A stretch of DNA of 64,000 nt from Sphingopyxis sp. JAI108 (lineage in GTDB: Bacteria; Pseudomonadota; Alphaproteobacteria; Sphingomonadales; Sphingomonadaceae): the NCBI RefSeq assembly GCF_013410105.1, contig NZ_JACCCJ010000002.1, positions 186,001-250,000 on the forward strand, given 5' to 3'. Below, piece after piece: positions 42,367 to 49,761 of the stretch. Both the position numbers and the translations under genes were made by a program. The notes beneath the pieces are model-generated. The model had not been told where the DNA came from and did not search any database. It saw only the letters and a list, made by a program, of their open reading frames with translations. Numbering within the stretch: position 1 is the stretch's first letter; each line of letters starts with the position of its first letter.

Positions 42367-43792
42367 GCTGACCCGTCGCGCGATGATGACGGCAAGTGCG
42401 GCCGCCATGTTCGCGCCGCCGCTTCTCGCGCGGACCGGCGGCGAGGTTCGCACGTTCAAGGGTATCCGCTATGGCAGGGCGAGGCGTTTCGAAGCGCCCG
42501 TCGCGCTGCTCGACAATCGCATCGCGCTGGCCGACTTCGGTCCCGCCTGCCCGCAGCGCGGCGATCGCTATCGGCCGCAGTCCGAAGACTGCCTGTTCCT
42601 CAACCTCTGGACGCCGTCGGTCGAGGGCAAGGCGAAATGCCCGGTCATGGTCTATTTCCATGGCGGAGCCTATTCGACCGGCAGCGTCACCGATCCCGTC
42701 AACGATGGCGCGGCGCTCGCAGCGCGCGGCGATGTCGTCGTCGTTACGGTCAACCACCGGCTGAACGCGCTCGGCTATCTCTATCTCGCCGGGCTCGATC
42801 CGCGTTTTCCCGACAGTGGCAACGCGGGGCAGCTCGACCTGATCGCCGCGCTGCAATGGATTCAGCGGAATATTGCGGCCTTTGGCGGCGATCCGGGCAA
42901 TGTCACCGTCTTCGGCCAGTCGGGCGGCGGCGCGAAGATCGCGACCTTGATGGCGATGCCCGAAGCCAAGAGCCTGTTCCACAAAGCGATCACGATGAGC
43001 GGGCAGCAGGTCACCGCCTCGGGTCCGCTCAACGCGACGAAGCGCGCGCAGGCGTTTCTGGGCCAGCTGGGCAGGGGCGTCGATCCCGCGACCGCGCCGG
43101 TCGAGCAGCTGATCGCCGCGCTGGCGGCGACCGATCCGATCCTGGGGGGCAGCGTCTACATGGGCCCCGTGCTCGACATGAAGCACCTGACGCGCCATCC
43201 CTTCTGGCCCGACGCCGCGCCGCAATCGCTCGGGATCCCCATGATGCTCGGCAATACGGTGATGGAAACGCGCGCTTTCTATGCACCGGACGGCGAGCAA
43301 CTCGCGGGTCTCGGCTTCGACAATCTGGCCGCACGCATCGCGCCCGAGATGCGGATCGATATCGAACCCTCATGGGTCGTCGAACGATTCCGCACGCATT
43401 ATCCGAACGCGGAACCGCTCGAACTCTTCCACCGCATCGTTACCGCCGCGCGTAGCTGGCGCGGACAGGTAGAGGAAGCCGAGGCGCGCGCCCGCGCCGG
43501 CGCGCCCGCTTTCGTCTACCAGCTCGATTTCGAGCGTGCGAAGCACACCGACGACATCGGTCTCAGCTTCGGCACGATGCCCGATCCAAGCCCCGCGCAA
43601 CAGGCGATGAGCGACCGCGTCATGGACGCCTTCGTGCGCTTCGCACGCACCGGCGATCCGGGCTGGCCGGCCTATGATCTCGATAAACGACGGACGATGA
43701 TCTTCGATACGGGCAGTCGCGTCCAGAGCGATCCCCGCCAATGGGAGCGCGAGCTGTTTGCGCGCGTGCCCTATATCCAGCCGGGCACATAG
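42353..43792 (+). CDS. Secreted type-B carboxylesterase
   Basis: A 479-residue esterase/lipase of the cholinesterase-like family. It starts with a twin-arginine type leader (LTRRAMMTASAAAMF). The oxyanion motif FHGGAY, the conserved SEDCLFLNLWTP segment and the nucleophile motif GQSGGG (Ser190; GESAGG is usual) are present. It likely acts in the periplasm or outside. Its place at the end of the kdu operon suggests removal of methyl or acetyl groups from pectin fragments, but the family has many substrates. Confidence 0.88.
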   Translation: MSGAELTRRAMMTASAAAMFAPPLLARTGGEVRTFKGIRYGRARRFEAPVALLDNRIALADFGPACPQRGDRYRPQSEDCLFLNLWTPSVEGKAKCPVMVYFHGGAYSTGSVTDPVNDGAALAARGDVVVVTVNHRLNALGYLYLAGLDPRFPDSGNAGQLDLIAALQWIQRNIAAFGGDPGNVTVFGQSGGGAKIATLMAMPEAKSLFHKAITMSGQQVTASGPLNATKRAQAFLGQLGRGVDPATAPVEQLIAALAATDPILGGSVYMGPVLDMKHLTRHPFWPDAAPQSLGIPMMLGNTVMETRAFYAPDGEQLAGLGFDNLAARIAPEMRIDIEPSWVVERFRTHYPNAEPLELFHRIVTAARSWRGQVEEAEARARAGAPAFVYQLDFERAKHTDDIGLSFGTMPDPSPAQQAMSDRVMDAFVRFARTGDPGWPAYDLDKRRTMIFDTGSRVQSDPRQWERELFARVPYIQPGT

Positions 43793-43798
43793 GACTCC

Positions 43799-43881
43799 GT
43801 CATTGCGAGGCGCCGAAGGCGGCGCGGCAATCCAGCGCCTGCGGTAACCACCCTGGATTGCTTCGCTTCGCTCGCAATGAC
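43799..43881. repeat. REP-like cruciform element, GTCATTGCGAG family
   Basis: Outer arms GTCATTGCGAG (43799-43809) and CTCGCAATGAC (43871-43881) enclose inner arms GCAATCCA/TGGATTGC (43827-43834 and 43854-43861), plus a small CGCC/GGCG hairpin. It occupies the space between the convergent esterase genes and could end transcription from either side. Confidence 0.85.
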
Positions 43882-43886
43882 GACAG

Positions 43887-44858
43887 CTAGACGATCCCGT
43901 GCGACCCTAGCCAGTTCCACAATAGCTCGGGCCAGATCGCGACGGGCAGCCCCGCGGTCTTCATCAGCCCGAAGCCATGCCCGCCGCGCTCGAAGAAATG
44001 CGCCTCGACCGGCGTCCCGATGCCGCGGGTCGCCTCGCGCAGCCGCACGCTGTTTTCGACCTTCACGACATCATCGTCCTCGGCGTGGAGCAGCCAGACC
44101 GGCGGCTGGTCGGCGCGGACATTGCGTTCGGGCGAGTAGAGCTTTTCGCGCGCCGCGTCGGGGCTCGCGCCGATCAGCTTCTCGCGGCTCATCGCATGCG
44201 CGATCGCCGGGGCCATCGACACGACGGGATAGATGGCGGCGAGCGCGTCGGGCCGTCCCGACAGCGCATCGGCCGCATCGACCGGGTCATAGACCTTCGC
44301 GTCGAAGCGCGTTAGCAGGCTCGTCGCGACCTGCCCGCCCGCCGAAAATCCGCCAAAGGCGACGCGCGCCGGGTCGATGCCGTCGAGCGCCGCGCGGCTG
44401 CGCACCAGCCGCACCGCGCGCTGCGCGTCGGCGAGCGGGACGTCGGACCCGTTCGCCCAGCCGTCGCCGGGCAGGCGATAGAAAAGCACATAGACGGTAA
44501 CGCCGCGCGCGCTCAGCCAGCGCGCGAGCTCATAGCCTTCCTTGTCGACCACGACATAACGATAACCGCCGCCCGGCGCGAGGATCACGGCCGCGCCATT
44601 GGGCTTTGCGGGGCGGAAGATGTCGAGCCGTGGGCGCGTGATGCCTTCGAGCATCCGATCGCTCGCGCGCTCGTCGTCGCTCCGCTGCACGACCCTTTCG
44701 ACAAGGCCCGCGGGCGGCGCGATATGGCCCTCGGGCCAAAGCGACAGGCTTGCATCGGGCGCGAGGCCGGCCGGGCGGGTCCACGCTTCGCGGGCGGCCG
44801 CGCTCGCGAAGGGCAGCGCAAGGCTGGCGGTCAGCAGCGCGCGGCGACCGACGCTCAT
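43887..44858 (-). CDS. Secreted alpha/beta-hydrolase, probable carbohydrate esterase
   Basis: A 323-residue protein starting MSVGRRALLTASLALPF with a signal peptide that has an RR pair (Tat-like). The alpha/beta-hydrolase features are VILAPGGGYRYVVVDKEG, the nucleophile motif GGFSAGG (Ser172), an Asp in LHAEDDDVV and a late His in RGGHGFG. The sequence resembles acetyl(xylan) esterases of the BD-FAE/Aes type. It is the last gene of the pectate lyase operon (ATGA overlap with the cupin gene), so pectin or hemicellulose deacetylation is inferred. Confidence 0.82.
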   Translation of the reverse strand: MSVGRRALLTASLALPFASAAAREAWTRPAGLAPDASLSLWPEGHIAPPAGLVERVVQRSDDERASDRMLEGITRPRLDIFRPAKPNGAAVILAPGGGYRYVVVDKEGYELARWLSARGVTVYVLFYRLPGDGWANGSDVPLADAQRAVRLVRSRAALDGIDPARVAFGGFSAGGQVATSLLTRFDAKVYDPVDAADALSGRPDALAAIYPVVSMAPAIAHAMSREKLIGASPDAAREKLYSPERNVRADQPPVWLLHAEDDDVVKVENSVRLREATRGIGTPVEAHFFERGGHGFGLMKTAGLPVAIWPELLWNWLGSHGIV

Positions 44859-45256
44859 CGTGCGCCCGCCTTGTTCGGATAGGCGATGATCAGCACCAGC
44901 GGCTCGCCGCCCGTCTGGCGGATACCGACCTTCGCGCCCTTGTAGAGCCATGCCGCGGACCCGGTTTTCAATTCGCTTTCCTCGCCGTCCGAATGAACGA
45001 CGCCCGTGCCCGACAGGACATAATAGATCTCGTCATGGTCGATTGCGTGGATGCCGATCGCGGCGCCGACGTGCAGCGCGCGCTTGCGGAATTCGAAGCT
45101 GCGCGGCGCGGGAACCGCATCGCTGATCCGATATGCCGTGGACATGCCGATCGCCCCGTGCGGCGGGGCTTCCTCGCGAATCGTCGCCGCTTCGTCGATC
45201 ACGACCATTGCCGGGGCGGCGGCGCCTGCGAGCATGATCGCGAGCAGCGCGCTCAT
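44855..45256 (-). CDS. Secreted cupin-domain protein, KdgF-like candidate
   Basis: A 133-residue protein with a short signal peptide (MSALLAIMLAGAAAPAMVV). A single cupin domain follows, with HAIDHDEIYYVLSGTG giving two His and a Glu for metal and GSAAWLYKGAKVGI as the second half. It overlaps the pectate lyase gene and the esterase gene by 4 bases each. KdgF, a small cupin, opens the ring of unsaturated uronates made by lyases; that role would fit, but KdgF is usually cytoplasmic. Alternative start codons upstream exist, but they lie within the lyase gene. Confidence 0.72.
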   Translation of the reverse strand: MSALLAIMLAGAAAPAMVVIDEAATIREEAPPHGAIGMSTAYRISDAVPAPRSFEFRKRALHVGAAIGIHAIDHDEIYYVLSGTGVVHSDGEESELKTGSAAWLYKGAKVGIRQTGGEPLVLIIAYPNKAGAR

Positions 45257-46632
45257 TGCGCCTCTCCGCGCGATTCGCGATCGCGCGCCGACAGATGTTC
45301 CTGCGGCATCGGCGCGGTCTGGCCGGGGTAGCGGCCCGATTTCGGTTCCATTGTCGCCAGATCCCAATCCTGTTCGACGAAGCGCGCGCGTACTGGCGCT
45401 TCGACCTTGGGATAGGCGCTGACTTCCCTTTCATCGTCGATGATGTCGCCGCGCCCTTCGGCGACAAAGAACAGCACGCGAATCTCCTCTGCGTCGCGCG
45501 CCCACGGCCGGGCGCCCGCGGTCGACAGCACCGAGGTCTCGACATCGCGCACCGGCAGGATCTTGTAACCATCGACCGGCGCGAGCGGCGCCTTGGCGCG
45601 GATCAGTTTCGCCTGCGTCTCGCCATAGCGGCCGAATTCGGGAAGCGCATTGCCGTGGCGATCGACCGCCAGATTGTCCTTGCCATAATAGTCGAGGTCG
45701 CCGTCGCCGCCCAGCATCAGGAAGGGCAGGCCTTCGTCGGTGTCGTTGCCGCCGCGCATGACATTGCCGATCGCGGTGATCTCGCCCGTCACATAGTCGT
45801 GCCCGACCCATTCGAGGTTCATCAGGTTGTAATGCACCGCGCGATGTTTGGGGTTATAGATCAGGTTGTTGACCATCAACACCTGCGCCCCGCCCTTTAC
45901 CAGCGGCGCGCGCTCGACATTATGCGCCCAGATATTGCGATAAAAGACGATCCCCGTCGCATTGTCGTGGATCAGCGATCCCTTGCTATGCTCGCCCTTC
46001 GGATGGCTCGCATCGGCGAGTCCCTCGGCGGCGAGATTGTTCGAAAAGGTGATATTGTGGCTCGTCCCCTTGCGCCATTCCTCGACATTCTTGCCGGTGA
46101 AGCGCGGACCCGACGCCGACATATTCTCGTCGATCGCCCACAGGAAGGTGCAATGGTCGACGATGACATTCTGTGCCGCGACGGTCGAAAAGGCGTCGGC
46201 CTCCCAGCCGCTGCGCTTCGGCTGGCCGTCGGCGCCGGTATAGACGCGCAGGTGGCGCATCACCACGTCGTGCGTCTTCACGTCGATGCCGGTGCGGATC
46301 AGGGTGATGCCGGGGCCGGGCGCGGTCTGGCCGGCGATCGTCAGATAGGGATGGGTGATGTCGATCGTCCTGCGGCCCATGTCGATCACGCCGCCGACCT
46401 CGAACACGACGATGCGCGGCCCCGGCGTCTCGATCGCCGCCTTCAGCGACCCCGGACCATCGGGCGCCAGCGTCGTTACGCGCAGGATCTTGCCGCCGCG
46501 CCCACCCGCCGTCGTCGCCGCCGGACCGACCGCGCCGGGGAAGGCCGATGGCGCGGCGTGGGTTGCCAATGCCGGCGTACCCGGCATCGCGAGCGCCAGA
46601 AAAAGCGCAGTAATCCAAGGTTTCCGGCGCAT
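45253..46632 (-). CDS. Secreted pectate lyase (PL1-like)
   Basis: A 459-residue secreted beta-helix lyase. A Sec signal ends at ALATH. The mature protein begins with the PL1-like AFPGAVGPAATTAGGRGGKI and RVTTLAPDGPGSLKAAIE. It continues with VEVGGVI-type FEVGGVIDMG, VIVDHCTFLWAIDENMS and ITFSNNL. Such enzymes cleave polygalacturonate by beta-elimination, giving the unsaturated ends used by KduI and KduD. It is the first gene of a three-gene operon with the cupin and esterase. An AGAGGGAGA ribosome-binding site precedes the ATG, and operator 3 lies 57-70 bases upstream. Confidence 0.88.
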   Translation of the reverse strand: MRRKPWITALFLALAMPGTPALATHAAPSAFPGAVGPAATTAGGRGGKILRVTTLAPDGPGSLKAAIETPGPRIVVFEVGGVIDMGRRTIDITHPYLTIAGQTAPGPGITLIRTGIDVKTHDVVMRHLRVYTGADGQPKRSGWEADAFSTVAAQNVIVDHCTFLWAIDENMSASGPRFTGKNVEEWRKGTSHNITFSNNLAAEGLADASHPKGEHSKGSLIHDNATGIVFYRNIWAHNVERAPLVKGGAQVLMVNNLIYNPKHRAVHYNLMNLEWVGHDYVTGEITAIGNVMRGGNDTDEGLPFLMLGGDGDLDYYGKDNLAVDRHGNALPEFGRYGETQAKLIRAKAPLAPVDGYKILPVRDVETSVLSTAGARPWARDAEEIRVLFFVAEGRGDIIDDEREVSAYPKVEAPVRARFVEQDWDLATMEPKSGRYPGQTAPMPQEHLSARDRESRGEAQ

Positions 46633-46656
46633 ATTTCTCTCCCTCTTCTTTGGGTA

Positions 46657-46685
46657 TTGACACGGCTGCCCGTATCCTTCAATCT
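46657..46685 (+). promoter_or_regulatory. Possible promoter upstream of TonB receptor 2
   Basis: TTGACA (46657-46662) with CAATCT 17 bases later, and operator 3 starting 32 bases after the TTGACA. The same TTGACA-operator layout is seen before receptor 1. The -10 is weak. If used, the receptor mRNA would have a leader of about 200 bases. Confidence 0.4.
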
Positions 46686-46688
46686 TCC

Positions 46689-46702
46689 TGACACCGGTTA
46701 CC
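46689..46702. promoter_or_regulatory. LacI-type operator 3
   Basis: TGACACCGGTTACC, identical to operators 1 and 2. It lies between the divergent pectate lyase operon and TonB receptor 2, 57 bases from the lyase start and 145 bases from operator 4 (centre to centre), so it may control either or both. Confidence 0.8.
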
Positions 46703-46797
46703 CCAATCGGTCAACGAGAAAATATTTCCAAGGGAGAGGGTCTGATCCGGTTCGCCACACTGGTTGGCGTCCGCCATCGCTCTCTGAAAAAATCAAA

Positions 46798-46828
46798 GGA
46801 TGGCGCGATTCGCCAAATCGCTCCATCC
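46798..46828. repeat. Interrupted palindrome in the receptor 2 leader
   Basis: GGATGG-C-GCGATT, a 5-base centre CGCCA, and AATCGC-T-CCATCC form a 13-bp stem with one mismatch. It is just before operator 4 and 64 bases before the receptor start. It could be a protein site or an RNA hairpin. Confidence 0.6.
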
Positions 46829-46833
46829 AATAA

Positions 46834-46847
46834 AGTAACCGGTGTCA
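46834..46847. promoter_or_regulatory. LacI-type operator 4
   Basis: On the - strand TGACACCGGTTACT, one base different from operators 1-3. It is 45 bases before the TonB receptor 2 start codon. Confidence 0.78.
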
Positions 46848-46891
46848 TTTCTTGCACGAGCGAGATCCGGGGCGATTAAGGGAGGATGATA

Positions 46892-49687
46892 ATGGCTATT
46901 CATGCAATGCGGAGCATTCGCACTTTGACCCGGCTGGCGTGCGGCGCATCGCTTGCGGCGTTGACCGTCGGGCCGGCCTGGTCGCAGGACGCCGCCGGCG
47001 AGGCCGTCGCGAGCGAAGACGAGATCGTCGTCACCGGCTTTCGCGCATCGCTCGACAAGGCGCTCGATCAAAAGCGCGATTCGATTTCGGCGGTCGATGT
47101 CATCGTCGCGGAGGATATCGCGAAATTCCCCGACCAGAATCTCGCCGAATCGCTCCAGCGCATCCCCGGTATCTCCATCCAGCGCGACGCCGGCGAAGGC
47201 CGTGCGATCACCGTGCGCGGGCTCGGCGCGCAATTCACCCGCGTCCGTCTCAACGGGATGGAAACGATCGCGACCTCGACCGACGGCGCGTCGGCGAACC
47301 GCGACCGCGCGTTCGACTTCAACGTCTTCGCCTCCGAACTGTTCACCTCGCTCGTCGTCCACAAGACGGCATCGGCCTCGCTCGACGAGGGTTCGCTGGG
47401 GGCCGTCGTCGATCTCAACACTGGCAATCCGCTCGGCGGCAAGGAAGGGTTGACGCTCGTCGGCTCGGCGCAGGCGCGCTACAATGATCTGACCAAGGAT
47501 GTCGATCCGCGCCTCGCGGGCCTCATCGCCTGGACGAACGCCGATCGCACCTTCGGCGTGTCGGCGTCGATCGCCTGGTCCGACTATGGGACGGACGAGC
47601 TTGGCAACAACACGGTGCGCTGGGCGCAGGCGCCGTTCCGCAGCGTCGATGGCGTGACCTGTCTTTCGGGTTCCGATTTCGTCGCCAATCCCTCGGACGG
47701 CTGCATCGAGGTCGCCGAAGCCTTTCACCCGCGCATTCCGCGCTATGGCCTCGTCCACCACGACCGCTCGCGTCTCGGCGCGACGGCGTCGATCCAGTTC
47801 GAGCCGAGCGAGAACACCAGCATTTCGATCGACGGCCTCTATTCGAAGTTCAAGGAAACGCGCGACGAATATTGGGGCGAAGTGTTGCTGCGCAGCAACG
47901 AGCGTTCGATCGACCTGTCGAACTACACGATTGATGCGAATAACAATCTGATCGCGGCCGACCTCGACAATGTCTATGTCCGCACCGAACGTTATTCGCG
48001 CCAGAGCGAGACCGAATTCTACCAGATCTCGGGCCGGCTGGAACAAAGGCTGACCGATACGCTGGGGGTGAACCTGCTCGCGGGCTTCTCCAAGTCGCAG
48101 GCCGATATTCCGGTCGAAACGACGCTCGCCTTCGACGATCGCGATGCGACCGGATACCGTTTCGACTATTCCAACATGAAATATCCGGTGCTCAGCTTCG
48201 GTCCCGGGATCGAGGACCCGGAGGCGTTCGAGCTTGCCGAATTCCGCGATCGCCCGTCGTACCAGACGAACAAGTTCAAGACCTTCGCCGCCGACTTCGA
48301 CTGGGACGTCGCCGACCGGTTCAAGCTGCTCGCGGGCGGCTTCTATCGTCAGTTCGATTTCGACACCGTCCAGTTCAGCCGCGACAGCACCTATTGCGCG
48401 GCCTTCACCTGCGCGCCGGGTACCAACGGCCTGCCGGTGACATCGGACATTGCCGAAATCTTCAACCTCGGCGATGCGGGCCAGCCTGACGGCAACACCA
48501 ACGCGTGGGTCGTTCCCGACCTCGACGCGGGCACCGCACTGATCGACCTTTATGGTCGTCCTGCCGTGCTTCAGGAGGGGCAGCAGCGCGCGGTCACCGA
48601 AAAGACCTATGGCGGCTGGTTCATGACCGAATTCGAAACCGACCTGCTCGGCATGCGCCTGACCGGCAACGCCGGGGTGCGCTACGTCAAGACCGACCAG
48701 TCGTCGTCGGGATTCACCGGGGGCTCGTTCGTTACCGTCAAACGCAGCTATGACGACTGGCTGCCGTCGTTCAACGTGAATCTCCACCCGACCGAGACCA
48801 TCATCCTGCGCGGAGCGATCGCGAAGGTGATGACGCGCCCGACACTGGGCACGCTGTCGCCCAGCGCGTCGGTCGATCAATTCAACTTCCGCGTCACGAC
48901 GGGCAATCCCTTTATCGAACCATATCGGGCAACGACCTTCGATCTCGCGGCCGAATGGTATTTCGCGCCGGGCGCCCTTGCGTCGGTCGCGCTGTTCGCG
49001 AAGGATATCGAGAGCTTCCCGCTCGGGACCTCTACCCAGGGCACTTTCGCATCGAGCCCCGTGCCGTTGCCGCCGCTCACGCCCGGAACGCCGGCATATA
49101 TTGCGGTTGTTGACGGCGCCGATCCCAACCGGGAATTCGAATATCGAACGACCGGTAACGGGCCGGGGGCCAATTTGAAGGGCGTGGAACTGTCGTTGCA
49201 GCTGCCCTTCTCGGTCTTCTCGGACTCGCTGCGCCACTTCGGCGTGCTCGGCAACGCGACCTTCGTGAAGAGCGATGTCGATTACACCGTCCCCGGTCCG
49301 CTGGCCTATGATCCGACTGACAACCGGCTCGAAGCGCAACCCGCGGACACCTATACCCAGCCGCTGCTCGGGCTCGCCAAGCGTGCGTGGAACGCCACCG
49401 TCTATTATGACGACGGCAAATTCTCGATCCGCACCTCTGCGGCGTGGCGCAGCGGCTACAACGACAGCACCAGCGGCAACAACAATATCTTCGAAGGCTA
49501 TGGCAGCTCGTTCAACGTCGATGCCTCGATCCGCTATCAGGTGACCGAGCAGCTCGAACTGTCGATCGAGGGCACCAATCTGACCGACGATTATCGCTAT
49601 CGCTTCAACGATATTTTCGCCGAGCGCAATTACGAGAACAACCACTACGGCCGCACCTTCCTGTTCGGGGCGCGGTTCAAGATCTGA
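46892..49687 (+). CDS. TonB-dependent receptor 2 of the pectin locus
   Basis: About 931 residues from MAIHAMRSIRTLTRLACG. The ATG at 46892 is preferred over the in-frame one at 46886, which directly abuts the GGAGG site. The signal ends at AWSQD. The plug contains DEIVVTGFRASLDKALDQ and FPDQNLAESLQRIPGISIQRD, the pattern of large sphingomonad/xanthomonad carbohydrate receptors. The barrel ends in a terminal aromatic strand (YGRTFLFGARFKI). It is probably an importer of pectin or hemicellulose oligosaccharides, given the operator and neighbouring genes. A strong terminator follows. Confidence 0.93.
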   Translation: MAIHAMRSIRTLTRLACGASLAALTVGPAWSQDAAGEAVASEDEIVVTGFRASLDKALDQKRDSISAVDVIVAEDIAKFPDQNLAESLQRIPGISIQRDAGEGRAITVRGLGAQFTRVRLNGMETIATSTDGASANRDRAFDFNVFASELFTSLVVHKTASASLDEGSLGAVVDLNTGNPLGGKEGLTLVGSAQARYNDLTKDVDPRLAGLIAWTNADRTFGVSASIAWSDYGTDELGNNTVRWAQAPFRSVDGVTCLSGSDFVANPSDGCIEVAEAFHPRIPRYGLVHHDRSRLGATASIQFEPSENTSISIDGLYSKFKETRDEYWGEVLLRSNERSIDLSNYTIDANNNLIAADLDNVYVRTERYSRQSETEFYQISGRLEQRLTDTLGVNLLAGFSKSQADIPVETTLAFDDRDATGYRFDYSNMKYPVLSFGPGIEDPEAFELAEFRDRPSYQTNKFKTFAADFDWDVADRFKLLAGGFYRQFDFDTVQFSRDSTYCAAFTCAPGTNGLPVTSDIAEIFNLGDAGQPDGNTNAWVVPDLDAGTALIDLYGRPAVLQEGQQRAVTEKTYGGWFMTEFETDLLGMRLTGNAGVRYVKTDQSSSGFTGGSFVTVKRSYDDWLPSFNVNLHPTETIILRGAIAKVMTRPTLGTLSPSASVDQFNFRVTTGNPFIEPYRATTFDLAAEWYFAPGALASVALFAKDIESFPLGTSTQGTFASSPVPLPPLTPGTPAYIAVVDGADPNREFEYRTTGNGPGANLKGVELSLQLPFSVFSDSLRHFGVLGNATFVKSDVDYTVPGPLAYDPTDNRLEAQPADTYTQPLLGLAKRAWNATVYYDDGKFSIRTSAAWRSGYNDSTSGNNNIFEGYGSSFNVDASIRYQVTEQLELSIEGTNLTDDYRYRFNDIFAERNYENNHYGRTFLFGARFKI

Positions 49688-49709
49688 CGCGAAGGGTTCG
49701 TCCCGGTGG

Positions 49710-49750
49710 GGCCCGGTTCCGTCTTCAGGGAACCGGGCCTTTCTTTTTTC
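49710..49750 (+). terminator. Rho-independent terminator after TonB receptor 2
   Basis: GGCCCGGTTCC (49710-49720) pairs perfectly with GGAACCGGGCC (49729-49739), followed by TTTCTTTTTTC. It ends 11 bases before the GTG of the next gene, so that gene depends on read-through or on a promoter overlapping the terminator. Confidence 0.93.
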
Positions 49751-49761
49751 AGGAGAAAGAG

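Noticed and set aside
46793..49645. 950-codon - strand frame opposite TonB receptor 2
   Set aside because: No domain, composition of an antisense shadow, and the receptor on the + strand is unmistakable.
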